Shown piece by piece: positions 7,525-16,910 of a DNA stretch of 64,000 bases. Position 1 is the stretch's first letter. Each line of letters begins with the position of its first letter. The stretch covers positions 186,001 through 250,000 of the forward strand of contig NZ_MKIN01000023.1 in NCBI RefSeq assembly GCF_001938985.1. Direction: 5' to 3'. A program made the translations under genes and the position numbers. The DNA comes from Gillisella taibaishanensis (GTDB taxonomy: Bacteria > Pseudomonadota > Alphaproteobacteria > Rhizobiales > Rhizobiaceae). The notes under the pieces were generated by a model. The model searched no databases. It was not told the DNA's origin and saw only the letters and a program-made list of their open reading frames with translations.

Positions 7525-10067
7525 ACACATTTCTGATGCGGCTCAAAACCGCGCTTCGCCTCAGCGCCCGGGAAATGCGCGGCGGGCTGGCGGGCTTTTA
7601 TATCTTCCTGGCCTGCATTGCGCTGGGCACGGCAGCGATTGCCGCCGTTAACTCCGTCTCGACCTCGATCACGAAGTCCATCGCCAGCCAAGGCCAGTCG
7701 CTACTCGGCGGCGATCTCCGCTTCGAACTGACCAATCGAGAGGCTAATGACCGGGAAAAGGCCTTCTTGAGCGAGTTCGGTACCGTCTCGCATTCCACCG
7801 GCCTGCGCTCCATGGCCCGCCTGCCCGATGGGTCCGACCAGTCACTGGTCGAGGTCAAGGCGGTCGATATAGTCTATCCGCTCTATGGCAGCTTTGTTGC
7901 CGCACCCGACAAGCCGCTGGCAGACCTGCTGCAAAAGCAGGGCGATGCCTATGGCGCCGTCGCAGCACCGCTGCTGCTGGACCGGCTGGGCATGAAACTT
8001 GGCGATAGCCTGCTGATAGGCTCAACCAAGCTCGTCATTACAGGCACCATCACGACAGAGCCAGATGCCGTATCCGAAGGGTTCGGCTTCGCGCCTCGGC
8101 TGCTGACCAGCGGCGAAGCGCTGGCCGCGTCGGGCCTGATCCAGACAGGCAGCTTGGTAGAGCAGGTCTACAAGATCAAGTTGAAACCCGGCGCTCCGTC
8201 TTTGAAAATCATCCAGGACAGGGCAAAGGCGGAGTTTCCCGATGCTGGCTGGTCGATCCGCACCAGCGACCGTGCAGCCCCCAATTTGACTGCCAATATC
8301 ACGCGATTTTCGCAGTTCCTGACCCTGGTCGGTCTTACCGCCCTGATCGTCGGCGGTGTGGGGGTCGCCAATGCCGTGCGCGCCTTTCTCGACAGCAAGC
8401 GCAGCGTCATTGCCACTTTGAAATGCCTAGGCGCGCCCGCTTCCGTCGTCGTAATGGTCTATCTGTTTCAGATCATGATGATTGCCGGCCTCGGCATTGC
8501 GCTGGGGCTTGCCATTGGCGCCGTAGCACCTTGGATCGCCAGCTATTACCTGGCGCAATTCCTGCCGATACCCGCCGACTTCGCGATTTATCCGCGGTCG
8601 CTGTTGCTGGCACTGATGTTCGGCGGGCTGACCACGCTGGCCTTTTCCGTCATGCCTCTCGGCCATGCGCGCGAAGTGCCGGCGACGGCGCTGTTTCGCG
8701 AGCAGGGTTTCGAGACACGGCGCCTGCCCTCCTGGCCCTATGTGCTGGTTGCTGCACTGGCAATCGCGGCTTTGGCCGGGCTTGCCATCGTCACCGCCTA
8801 TGACCGTCGACTGGCGATTTTCTTCCTGATTGCCATGGCCGCGAGCTTCGTGGTGCTGCGGCTGGTCGCCTACGGCATCGCCGCCCTGGCCCGGCGTAGC
8901 CCGCGGCTGCCCTCACCGGCGCTTCGCCTTGCTGTCGGCAATATCCATAGGCCCGGCGCGCTGACGCCATCGGTCATCCTGTCGCTCGGCCTGGGGCTTG
9001 CGCTTCTCGTGACCCTGTCGATGATCGACGGCAATCTGCGCAACAACCTCACCGGAACACTTTCGGAAAAGGCGCCGAATTTCTTCTTCGTCGACATCCA
9101 GCGCGACCAACTCGACGGCTTCCGCCAGGTCGTCCAGCAGCAGGCGCCGCAGGGGCAGATCGTCGAAGTGCCGATGCTGCGCGGCCGCATTACCGCCCTC
9201 AACGGCCAGGATATCGCCAAAATCAGCGTGCCGCCGCAGGGCCGATGGGTGCTGCGCGGCGACCGGGGCATAACCTATGCCAAGGATGTGCCGAAGAATG
9301 CGACGGTGACTGAAGGCCAGTGGTGGGCGCCGGATTACAAGGGCGAGCCGCTTGTCTCGTTTTCCGCCCAGGAAGCCAGCGATCTCGGGCTAAAGATTGG
9401 CGATACCGTCACAGTCAATGTGCTCGGCCGCAACCTGACCGCCAAAATAGCCAACTTTCGCAAGGTCGATTGGCAGTCCCTGTCGATCAATTTCGTCATG
9501 GTATTCTCGCCCAATGCCTTTGCCGGTGCGCCGCATGCTTGGCTCGCCACCCTGACCGAGCCCAATGCCAGCCCGCAGCAGGAAGCCGCTATCCTTCGCT
9601 CCGTCACCAAGGCCTTTCCGACGATCACGAGCGTGCGGGTGAAGGACGCGCTCGATATGGTCGATGCATTGGTCGGGCAATTGGCCGTTGCCATCCGCGC
9701 TGCAGCCGCCATTGCCCTCATCTCATCCGTGCTGGTTCTGTCCGGTGCGCTTGCGGCAGGCAATCGAGGTCGCACCCATGATGCGGTGGTGCTGAAGACG
9801 CTGGGTGCTACCCGCCCGATGCTGATTCGGGCCTTCACCTACGAATATCTGCTGCTGGGGCTCGCCACCGCGATCTTTGCGCTTCTGGCCGGCAGTGTCG
9901 CCGGCTGGTACGTGGTCAGCCAGATCATGAAGCTGCCGGCGAGTTTCCTGCCTGGTGTTGCCGTCTCGACGGTCGCGTTGGCGCTGGTCACCACCATCGG
10001 CATCGGCCTTGCCGGCACATGGCGCGTCCTTGGGCAGAAGGCGGCACCGGTTCTGCGTGAACTTTGA
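7521..10067 (+). CDS. FtsX-type ABC permease, YbbP-like
   Basis: An 848-residue membrane protein with two FtsX-type permease units. TM1 is near residue 30 (FYIFLACIALGTAAIAA), followed by a large periplasmic MacB_PCD-like domain, three TMs at about 265-385, two to three TMs at 410-455, a second periplasmic region, and final TMs near 730-835. It overlaps the ATPase gene by 4 bases, so the two form one complex at the inner membrane. YbbP-type permeases are thought to act on envelope lipids or lipoproteins rather than classical substrates. The length is typical. Confidence 0.92.
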   Translation: MNTFLMRLKTALRLSAREMRGGLAGFYIFLACIALGTAAIAAVNSVSTSITKSIASQGQSLLGGDLRFELTNREANDREKAFLSEFGTVSHSTGLRSMARLPDGSDQSLVEVKAVDIVYPLYGSFVAAPDKPLADLLQKQGDAYGAVAAPLLLDRLGMKLGDSLLIGSTKLVITGTITTEPDAVSEGFGFAPRLLTSGEALAASGLIQTGSLVEQVYKIKLKPGAPSLKIIQDRAKAEFPDAGWSIRTSDRAAPNLTANITRFSQFLTLVGLTALIVGGVGVANAVRAFLDSKRSVIATLKCLGAPASVVVMVYLFQIMMIAGLGIALGLAIGAVAPWIASYYLAQFLPIPADFAIYPRSLLLALMFGGLTTLAFSVMPLGHAREVPATALFREQGFETRRLPSWPYVLVAALAIAALAGLAIVTAYDRRLAIFFLIAMAASFVVLRLVAYGIAALARRSPRLPSPALRLAVGNIHRPGALTPSVILSLGLGLALLVTLSMIDGNLRNNLTGTLSEKAPNFFFVDIQRDQLDGFRQVVQQQAPQGQIVEVPMLRGRITALNGQDIAKISVPPQGRWVLRGDRGITYAKDVPKNATVTEGQWWAPDYKGEPLVSFSAQEASDLGLKIGDTVTVNVLGRNLTAKIANFRKVDWQSLSINFVMVFSPNAFAGAPHAWLATLTEPNASPQQEAAILRSVTKAFPTITSVRVKDALDMVDALVGQLAVAIRAAAAIALISSVLVLSGALAAGNRGRTHDAVVLKTLGATRPMLIRAFTYEYLLLGLATAIFALLAGSVAGWYVVSQIMKLPASFLPGVAVSTVALALVTTIGIGLAGTWRVLGQKAAPVLREL

Positions 10068-10255
10068 TGAGAACCGTGCCCAGCCATTAACCGCTTTGGC
10101 TGCCCGCCAGCCACATTACCGAGGTTTAAGGGAAAAGGCCTTGTCCTTCAGCGCCTTTGCTCCCATATTGTTGGCACGCATGCTGGAGCCCCGCAGCGGC
10201 GCTTGGGACAAGATCCCGCACCGTGAACCAACCGGGGCTTATACGAGAGGAAACC

Positions 10256-11026
10256 ATGTCTGATTTTCGCAATTATCAGGCGCGTAGCGGCCTAGGCTCG
10301 GCGGAGATGATCGACCAGGGCCTGCGCAGCTACATGCTGACGGTCTATAACCTAATGGGTGTCGGCCTTGCCATCACAGGCATTGCCGCCTTTGTCATTT
10401 CGCTGCTGGCCACCACGACCGATCCATCGCAGGCCGTCGGTCAGTTTGGTAATGGCGTGATGCTGACCAACATTGGCGTCGCCCTTTACGGCAGCCCATT
10501 GAAGTGGCTTGTCATGTTGGCGCCTGTCGCTCTGGTGTTCTTCCTGAGCTTCCGTATTCAGTCGATGAGTGTTTCGGCAGCCCGCACGACCTTCCTGGTC
10601 TATGCCGGCTTGGTCGGCCTGTCGCTCTCCTCGATCCTGCTGATCTATACCGGCCAGAGCGTTGTGCAGACCTTCTTCGTGACGGCCGCCTCGTTTGGCG
10701 CCCTGTCACTGTATGGCTACACCACCAAGCGCAGCCTGAGCGCCATGGGTTCGTTCCTGATCATGGGCCTGATCGGCCTGCTGATTGCCTCGGTGGTCAA
10801 TATCTTCCTGCAGTCTTCGGCGCTCGCCTTCGCTGTCTCGGCCATTGGCGTCCTGGTGTTTGCCGGCCTGACCGCCTATGACACCCAGAAGATCAAGGAA
10901 ATGTATTTCGAGCAGGATGGTTACGACACGGCTGGCCGCAAGGCTATCCTTGGTGCGCTGACCCTCTATCTCGACTTCATCAACCTCTTCCTGTTCCTGC
11001 TGCGCTTCATGGGCGACCGTCGCTAA
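10256..11026 (+). CDS. Bax inhibitor-1/YccA family membrane protein
   Basis: A 256-residue protein with seven predicted membrane segments and the family's late signature GLTAYDTQKIKEMY near residue 203, whose aspartates are part of the pH-sensing pair in bacterial homologues. BI-1/YccA proteins are inner-membrane proteins that modulate FtsH proteolysis or calcium leak. The ATG at 10256 has a strong GAGAGGAAA Shine-Dalgarno; an upstream in-frame start at 10157 adds 33 residues without family similarity. A terminator follows 24 bases after the stop. Confidence 0.93.
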   Translation: MSDFRNYQARSGLGSAEMIDQGLRSYMLTVYNLMGVGLAITGIAAFVISLLATTTDPSQAVGQFGNGVMLTNIGVALYGSPLKWLVMLAPVALVFFLSFRIQSMSVSAARTTFLVYAGLVGLSLSSILLIYTGQSVVQTFFVTAASFGALSLYGYTTKRSLSAMGSFLIMGLIGLLIASVVNIFLQSSALAFAVSAIGVLVFAGLTAYDTQKIKEMYFEQDGYDTAGRKAILGALTLYLDFINLFLFLLRFMGDRR

Positions 11027-11050
11027 CAGAAGCGGTATCACAAGACCTTC

Positions 11051-11079
11051 AAAAGGGCGGCTTTCGGGCCGCCCTTTTT
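11051..11079 (+). terminator. Rho-independent terminator of the BI-1/YccA gene
   Basis: AAAAGGGCGGC pairs with GCCGCCCTTTTT around a short TTTCGG loop. The plus-strand T run follows the stem directly, and the hairpin begins about 25 bases past the stop codon. Confidence 0.85.
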
Positions 11080-11152
11080 CGTGGCACATCTTGCGGTGAC
11101 AGACCGCCTGTGGCAGACCGCGCGCACCATCCTCGAACGCGCTGCATATCCC

Positions 11153-11710
11153 ATGACAATCACGATCCGCGCCGCCACCCTGGCCGACATTCTTGCCGTA
11201 ACAGCAATCTACAGACACTCGGTCTTGACGGGCACAGCAAGCTATGAAATCGCAGCACCCGACGAGGCGGAAATGGCGGCAAGAATGGAGGCCATCACCT
11301 CGCAATCTTACCCTTATCTGATCGCTGAAGATAAAGACGGCAGCCTTATCGGCTACGCCTATGGCTCGGCTTTCCGCGCAAGGCCCGCCTATCGCTGGCT
11401 AGTCGAGGATTCGATCTATCTTTCGCCAGCCGCTCAAGGCAAGGGTGTCGGCAAGGCACTGCTGGCGAGCCTGATCGAGCAATGCACCGCCTTGGGCTTC
11501 CGGCAGATGATTGCGGTGATCGGCGGCGCAAGCCCGGCATCGATCGGCGTCCATGGGAGCCTGGGCTTCACCCATGCCGGCGGCATAACAGGCTCAGGCT
11601 TCAAGCACGGCGGCTGGCTCGACACTGTCTTCATGCAGCGAGCGCTCGGGGACGGCAATACCAGCATCCCCGATGAAAAGGCCTATCCGGGCAGCCTCTT
11701 CAAAGGCTGA
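11153..11710 (+). CDS. GNAT family N-acetyltransferase, phosphinothricin/MddA type
   Basis: A 185-residue GNAT. Residues 1-20 read MTITIRAATLADILAVTAIY, typical of this branch. The acetyl-CoA loop QGKGVGKALLASLI is near residue 95, followed by the conserved MIAVIGGASPASIGVHGSLGF block that marks the phosphinothricin/methionine-sulfone acetyltransferase subgroup. Such enzymes N-acetylate methionine derivatives or glutamine-synthetase inhibitors. The start is placed at the ATG where the GNAT fold begins; a GTG at 11081 lies inside the preceding terminator and is unlikely. Confidence 0.88.
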   Translation: MTITIRAATLADILAVTAIYRHSVLTGTASYEIAAPDEAEMAARMEAITSQSYPYLIAEDKDGSLIGYAYGSAFRARPAYRWLVEDSIYLSPAAQGKGVGKALLASLIEQCTALGFRQMIAVIGGASPASIGVHGSLGFTHAGGITGSGFKHGGWLDTVFMQRALGDGNTSIPDEKAYPGSLFKG

Positions 11711-11746
11711 CAAATCCAGACACCCCGGACAGCCGTTAAACGCAGA

Positions 11747-12166
11747 CTATTCGACCAGCTTCAACACCTTGTCGAACACCTTGAGCACTTGCTTCAGGTC
11801 ATGACCACGCTTCAGGATCGTGCCTTGGGTGTTGACCACCGAAAAGGCACCCTGCTTTGCAGCCAGCTTCGGGTTCTTCTCGATCCGGTAGAGCGGCAAT
11901 TCGCCAGAGCGTTTGAAGACGGAGAACACCGCCTTGTCCTTGAGGTGGTCAAGCGCGTAATCGCGCCATTCTCCTTCCCCGACCATGCGACCATAAACCC
12001 AGAGGATGGCATCGAGTTCCCGGCGGTGAAAAGTGACGGGCAGCGGATCAGGGCTTTGCCGGTAATCCTTGAGCTCGATCACGGTCGCGGCTCTGGTGCC
12101 TGACCTTGAGCTATTGTCCGAGCTGGCGGGCGCACCGTCATGCGGCAAATCCGGCTGATCGGTCAT
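11747..12166 (-). CDS. DUF2794 domain-containing protein
   Basis: A 139-residue protein restricted, as far as I recall, to alphaproteobacteria. The first 40 residues are a disordered, Ser/Asp-rich lead; the DUF2794 body runs from about residue 45 (TFHRRELDAILWVYGRMV) to the end, with RRELD, GEWRDYALD and IEKNPKLAAKQGAFSVV conserved. Function is unknown. The ATG at 12166 has a full AAGGAG about 8 bases upstream, which fixes the start over a longer frame from 12274. Confidence 0.85.
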   Translation of the reverse strand: MTDQPDLPHDGAPASSDNSSRSGTRAATVIELKDYRQSPDPLPVTFHRRELDAILWVYGRMVGEGEWRDYALDHLKDKAVFSVFKRSGELPLYRIEKNPKLAAKQGAFSVVNTQGTILKRGHDLKQVLKVFDKVLKLVE

Positions 12167-12665
12167 AGGGGCTCCTTCGTGCTGTTCATGACAAGCCGGT
12201 GACAGTTTGCCTGACACACACCAAATTGCAAGGGGCCGGTTTGCGCCCGCGCCCAAGAGAGGCATGACCAACAACGGCTTAGAGCATTGTTTCTGAAGCC
12301 TGATTTACAAGCATTCGCAAATACTTGCGGCCTTAACACGCCACACCGTCAGTGAGAACACAACCGAAACATGCATCAATCCGGCACTGCGTCATTTCTG
12401 GACTGTATCGTTTTAGAAGGTTTTTTTGCTTCGCCGTATTTCGGTCAAACCAGCGCCCCATTTACAGAAGAGATTGCACCGTCTTCAGTTGACGCGTCAG
12501 CGTCAAGGGTCCGGTCTGGCGCATTGACCCCTTACCCCCAGCCCCCCAATGTTCCCGGCCGGACCCGCTGAAGCCATTTTTTCTCTGAGCAGCAATGGAA
12601 GTTCGGTCCCTCTTCATCGTGAAGGCGGGTCGATTAACTCGTTTCGCTCTCAGAAAGGGACTCGA
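12167..12665. other. Intergenic gap with no supported gene
   Basis: About 500 bases between the DUF2794 start and the DUF1223 stop. It contains only a 66-codon frame (12371-12571) without a ribosome binding site or protein-like composition. A GGGTCCGG near 12508 can pair with CCGGACCC near 12560 around a long loop. Nothing else was recognised. Confidence 0.6.
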
Positions 12666-13496
12666 TCAGGGATCGACGTTTTTCAGGGCCGTTTCATTGG
12701 TCGCTGGCGGCGTCATGACCAGTGCCGCGCCGATAATGCGCCCAGGTTCACCATTTTGCGTAGACGATTGCAACAGCACGGCAAAGCCGTCACAGCCATT
12801 GTTGCGTAACACCTTGGACGGTACGGTCAGCTTGAGATCACTACCATTCCACATGCCGACCGATTGGATGTCACTGACGCTGTTCCAATAGGTCATGCGC
12901 TGACCCTTGTTCTCGCCCTTCAGCACGTCGACATCCTTGCGGCGCTTGAAATAGACGATGACCACGTCGGCACGACCCTGTCCATTGCCGATGCCAACGG
13001 AAAGTTCGTCCCCCTGGATCGCGGCGGTCACCTTTACCGACAATCCATTACCGCTGGCCTTCAGCGAATCCAGCTTACCAGACAGTGCCTCGGCATCCGT
13101 CCCCTTCATCTGCATCGAACCGTTGATGACCGCTTGCGGCGTATACACCCCGCTGCGGCCGAAGCTGCGCGCATAGGCATATTGACGGGCAGTATTGCCG
13201 GGCGAACCGAGCGTATCGGTCCAACCGCGGTAGTTCCAGTAGTCGACATGATAGGCAAGCGCGATCACGTCAGGCTGCTTTGCCAGCCTCTCGAAAGCCT
13301 TGTCAGCAGGCGGGCAGGACTGACAGCCCTGGGAGGTGAAGAGTTCGACGACACCTCTCGGCGGCCTGACCTCGTCCGCCTGAACGATGCTCGAAAAGCA
13401 CACAAGCAAACCGAAAGTCATGCCACCAACCAAGGCTTTTGCCCAGCCGGTGCTAGGACGTCCACTTTGGAAAGCTGCATCTTTCATCGAAATCAT
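12666..13496 (-). CDS. DUF1223 family protein, exported, thioredoxin-like
   Basis: A 276-residue protein with a signal peptide or membrane anchor at residues about 18-40 (LVGGMTFGLLVCFSSIVQA) and a thioredoxin-like start to the mature domain: VVELFTSQGCQSCPPAD, with a CxxC at CQSC. The conserved HVDYWNYRGWTD block follows near residue 83. DUF1223 proteins are predicted periplasmic thiol proteins of unknown substrate, common in rhizobia. It is the downstream neighbour of acnA on the same strand, but 467 bases and a terminator separate them. Confidence 0.88.
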   Translation of the reverse strand: MISMKDAAFQSGRPSTGWAKALVGGMTFGLLVCFSSIVQADEVRPPRGVVELFTSQGCQSCPPADKAFERLAKQPDVIALAYHVDYWNYRGWTDTLGSPGNTARQYAYARSFGRSGVYTPQAVINGSMQMKGTDAEALSGKLDSLKASGNGLSVKVTAAIQGDELSVGIGNGQGRADVVIVYFKRRKDVDVLKGENKGQRMTYWNSVSDIQSVGMWNGSDLKLTVPSKVLRNNGCDGFAVLLQSSTQNGEPGRIIGAALVMTPPATNETALKNVDP

Positions 13497-13806
13497 CGGT
13501 TCTGCCCCAATATCAATCCTTCGAGCCTGCCTTTAAGCGATCTGCAATGGCAGGCCACCCCCAGTCCCAGTTTCTTTTGCGCACCAGAGGCACACCATGC
13601 ACCGGCGCCGCCAAGTCTAGCATGCTTGCATTGATGAACTAGGCTAACGGGCAGTGTAAATTCGGCTAGATGAACCTTGCCTTAAGCACTCTGGCCACGG
13701 CAAATTCGCCGCCGTCAATCCTGTCATCGGTATTTAAGATAAACAGGAGAGGCTTCAACACCAAGTCACGTTGGGGTGAGAGCAACCATGAAGCGAAATC
13801 AGCATG

Positions 13807-13837
13807 CAAAAGCCGCCGGCAATGCTGCCAGCGGCTT
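13807..13837 (-). terminator. Probable acnA terminator
   Basis: On the minus strand AAGCCGCTGGCA pairs with TGCCGGCGGCTT around a 4-base loop, with one weak pair, followed by TTTG. It lies about 125 bases past the acnA stop. Confidence 0.65.
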
Positions 13838-13902
13838 CCATAAAGCATATCCAGGGGAAATGGGAACAGGTTCCCTGCCCGGAAGGGCGCAAAACAGCCT
13901 GT

Positions 13903-13943
13903 TAGAGCGTTTCAGTGCTTTTAGTAAAACTCTGAAACGCTCT
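13903..13943. repeat. Large hairpin directly downstream of acnA
   Basis: A 12-13 bp perfect inverted repeat (AGAGCGTTTCAG and CTGAAACGCTCT) encloses an internal region that is itself partly self-complementary (CTTTTAGTAAAA). It begins about 20 bases past the acnA stop. The GAGCGTTTCAG sequence resembles dispersed intergenic palindromes of rhizobia. It may stabilise the acnA 3' end or act as an additional terminator. Confidence 0.6.
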
Positions 13944-13963
13944 CATATCACAGGCTCGTTATC

Positions 13964-16660
13964 TTAAGCAGCCAGATCGCGCAGAACCGTCTGCAGGATG
14001 CCGCCGTTGTTGACGTAGGTGACTTCGTCAAGCGTATCGATACGGCAGACCAGCGGCACTTCCTTCACGGAACCGTCGCTATAAGTGATCTTGGCAATCT
14101 TCTTCTCGCGCGGCTTGATTTCGCCATCGAGGCCTTCGATCGTCACCAGTTCATCGCCCTTGAGGTTGAGCGAGGCCCAGGTGGTACCTTCTTCGAAGAC
14201 GAAGGGAACAACGCCCATGCCGACCAGGTTCGAGCGGTGAATACGCTCGAAGGACTGAGCGACGACAGCGCGTACGCCGAGCAGGTTGGTGCCCTTGGCA
14301 GCCCAGTCACGCGAAGAACCGTTGCCGTATTCCACGCCCGCGAAGATGACCAGCGGAACGCCTTCTGCCTTGTACTTCATGGCAGCGTCGTAGATCGACA
14401 TCTCTTCCTTGGACGGATAGTGGATGGTGTAGCCACCTTCCTTGCCGTTCGGGCCGAGCATGTGGTTGCGGATGCGGATATTGGCGAAAGTGCCACGCAT
14501 CATGACTTCATGGTTGCCACGGCGGGTGCCGTACTGGTTGAAGTCGGTCACGGCCACGCCATTGCCCATCAGGTAAGCGCCAGCCGGAGACTGCGCCTTG
14601 ATCGAACCGGCCGGAGAAATGTGGTCGGTGGTGATCTTGTCGCCGAAGAGACCGAGAACGCGAGCGTTGACGATGTTTTCGACGCCCCTACGAGCCTGCT
14701 TCGGCATGCCGACGAAATAGGGCGGGTTCTGGACGTAGGTGGACTTGTCGTCCCAGGCATAGGTCTGCCCTTCCGGAACCTGCACGGCCTGCCAGTTCTC
14801 GTCGCCCTTGAACACGTCCGCATAGCGGGATTCGAACAGCTCGCGGGTGACGTATTTCTGGATGAATTCCTGCACTTCGGCAGAACTCGGCCAGATGTCC
14901 TTGAGGAAGACGGGGGTGCCGTCCTTGTCCTCACCGAGCGGCTCGGTGGTCAGGTCCTTCTGGACCGTACCGGCGAGCGCGTAGGCGACGACGAGCGGCG
15001 GGGAAGCCAGGTAGTTGGCCTGAACGTCCGGCGAGATGCGGCCTTCGAAGTTACGGTTGCCGGAGAGAACGCCAGCCGTGATCAGACCCTTGTCGTTGAT
15101 GGTCTTGGAGATCGGCGCCGGCAGCGGGCCAGAATTGCCGATGCAGGTGGTGCAGCCGAAGCCGACCAGGTTGAAGCCCAGAGCGTCCAGTTCCTTCTGC
15201 AGGCCGGACTTTTCAAGGTATTCGCCCACAACCTGGCTTCCTGGAGCAAGCGAGGTCTTGACCCATGGCTTGGACTTCAGGCCCTTGGCAACGGCGTTGC
15301 GGGCGAGAAGGCCGGCTGCAATCAGCACGCTCGGGTTCGAGGTGTTGGTGCAGGAGGTGATGGCGGCAATGCAGACATCGCCGTGGCCGAGGTCGAAGCC
15401 TTCGCCTTCGACCGCATAACGCGTGTCGATCTGGCCTGGCTTCTTATAATCGGCTTCCAGCGCGGTTGCGAAGTTCGGTGCGATGGTTTCGAGCGGCAGG
15501 CGGCCTTCCGGACGCTTGGGGCCGGCCATCGACGGCACGACATCGTTCAAATCGAGTTCCAGCGTGTCGGTGAAGACGAGCTGCGAACCGTCATTGTCGC
15601 GCCACATGCCCTGCGCCTTGGAATAGGCTTCGACCAGCGCGATGCGGTCCTTGGCACGGCCGGACATGTTGAGATAGCCAACGGTGGCGCTGTCTACGGG
15701 GAAGAAGCCGCAGGTGGCGCCGTATTCGGGACCCATGTTGCCGATGGTGGCGCGGTCTGCAACCGGCAGCGTGTCGAGGCCGGGGCCGAAGAATTCGACG
15801 AACTTCGAAACGACGCCCTTCTTGCGCAGCATCTGCACGACGGTCAGAACGAGGTCGGTCGCGGTGACGCCTTCCTTGAGCGTGCCGGTCAGCTTGAAGC
15901 CGATGACTTCAGGCAGCAGCATGGAGACCGGCTGGCCAAGCATGGCAGCTTCGGCTTCGATACCGCCCACGCCCCAGCCGAGAACGCCAAGGCCGTTGAT
16001 CATGGTGGTGTGGCTGTCTGTGCCGACGCAGGTGTCGGGATAGGCGGTCGTTTCGCCGTCTTCTTCCTTGGTCCAGACAGTCTGGCCAAGATATTCGAAA
16101 TTCACCTGGTGACAGATGCCGGTGCCCGGAGGAACAACGCGGAAGTTCTTGAACGCCTGCTGACCCCACTTCAGGAAGCGGTAACGCTCGCCATTGCGCT
16201 GATATTCCAGCTCAACGTTGCGGGCGAACGCCTGCGGCGTACCGAATTCGTCGACGATGACCGAGTGGTCGATAACCAGATCGACTGGAACCAGCGGGTT
16301 GATCTTTTCCGGATCGCCGCCGAGAGCCTTGAGGCCGTCACGCATGGCGGCCAGGTCGACGACGGCGGGAACGCCGGTGAAGTCCTGCATCAGCACGCGG
16401 GCGGGGCGATAAGCGATTTCAGCTTCCGTCAGACCCTTGTTGGTGAGCCAGGAAGCAACGGCCTGGATGTCGGCCTTGGTGACCGAACGGCCATCTTCGT
16501 TGCGCAACAGATTTTCAAGCAGCACCTTCATGGAATAGGGCAGCTTCGACACACCGGCCAGGCCATTGGCCTCGGCTTTCGGGATGCTGTAATAGACATA
16601 GTCCTTGCCATCGACGGTGAGCGTCGACCGGCAATTGAAACTGTCGAGCGATTTGGACAC
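13964..16660 (-). CDS. acnA: Aconitate hydratase AcnA
   Basis: An 898-residue aconitase of the AcnA/IRP1 type, converting citrate to isocitrate in the TCA cycle. The 4Fe-4S ligands are visible as TSCTNTS and FGCTTCIGNSGPL in the middle of the protein, and the C-terminal swivel domain has GVEYGNGSSRDWAAKG. The GTG at 16660 (reading VSKSLDSFNCRSTL) is taken as the start, since this is the usual rhizobial N-terminus and GGGG lies about 8 bases upstream; an in-frame ATG at 16693 would add 11 residues. It is divergent from the ccm operon. Confidence 0.97.
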   Translation of the reverse strand: MSKSLDSFNCRSTLTVDGKDYVYYSIPKAEANGLAGVSKLPYSMKVLLENLLRNEDGRSVTKADIQAVASWLTNKGLTEAEIAYRPARVLMQDFTGVPAVVDLAAMRDGLKALGGDPEKINPLVPVDLVIDHSVIVDEFGTPQAFARNVELEYQRNGERYRFLKWGQQAFKNFRVVPPGTGICHQVNFEYLGQTVWTKEEDGETTAYPDTCVGTDSHTTMINGLGVLGWGVGGIEAEAAMLGQPVSMLLPEVIGFKLTGTLKEGVTATDLVLTVVQMLRKKGVVSKFVEFFGPGLDTLPVADRATIGNMGPEYGATCGFFPVDSATVGYLNMSGRAKDRIALVEAYSKAQGMWRDNDGSQLVFTDTLELDLNDVVPSMAGPKRPEGRLPLETIAPNFATALEADYKKPGQIDTRYAVEGEGFDLGHGDVCIAAITSCTNTSNPSVLIAAGLLARNAVAKGLKSKPWVKTSLAPGSQVVGEYLEKSGLQKELDALGFNLVGFGCTTCIGNSGPLPAPISKTINDKGLITAGVLSGNRNFEGRISPDVQANYLASPPLVVAYALAGTVQKDLTTEPLGEDKDGTPVFLKDIWPSSAEVQEFIQKYVTRELFESRYADVFKGDENWQAVQVPEGQTYAWDDKSTYVQNPPYFVGMPKQARRGVENIVNARVLGLFGDKITTDHISPAGSIKAQSPAGAYLMGNGVAVTDFNQYGTRRGNHEVMMRGTFANIRIRNHMLGPNGKEGGYTIHYPSKEEMSIYDAAMKYKAEGVPLVIFAGVEYGNGSSRDWAAKGTNLLGVRAVVAQSFERIHRSNLVGMGVVPFVFEEGTTWASLNLKGDELVTIEGLDGEIKPREKKIAKITYSDGSVKEVPLVCRIDTLDEVTYVNNGGILQTVLRDLAA

Positions 16661-16910
16661 GGAATAAACCCCGCTGATACTGATAGCCAACACATACGTG
16701 CGGACGCCTATGCACTACATGCACATCAGGATGCGGGTGCGACCATTTCCGCTGTCCGCCCGTGAAAATCGCAGATGCAACATTCAAGTTCGGCGCTAGG
16801 ATGATGGACACGCCGGTCGCTGGCGTGGTTGCAGGTCTTATAGAGAATTTCCAAGAACTGTTCCAGAGTGTAGAAGGCCAAACGGCACAAATTTTTAAAG
16901 GCAGTAAGCT

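Larger units (their letters stand above)
13497..13963. other. Intergenic gap between DUF1223 gene and acnA
   Basis: A 467-base gap holding the acnA terminator and a second large hairpin (both listed separately). The only open frame, 13779-13967 on the plus strand, runs through both hairpins and looks non-coding. The region upstream of the DUF1223 gene presumably holds its promoter; no clear -35/-10 pair stood out. Confidence 0.6.

Noticed and set aside
12371..12571. 66-codon plus-strand frame in the DUF2794-DUF1223 gap
   Set aside because: No Shine-Dalgarno, no membrane or domain pattern, unusual composition; probably chance.
13779..13967. Plus-strand frame of about 60 codons next to acnA
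   Set aside because: It runs through the acnA terminator and hairpin, which explains its sequence better.
14237..16765. 842-codon plus-strand frame opposite acnA
   Set aside because: Shadow of the highly biased acnA codons; composition is His/Asp/Gly-rich without motifs, and acnA itself is certain.
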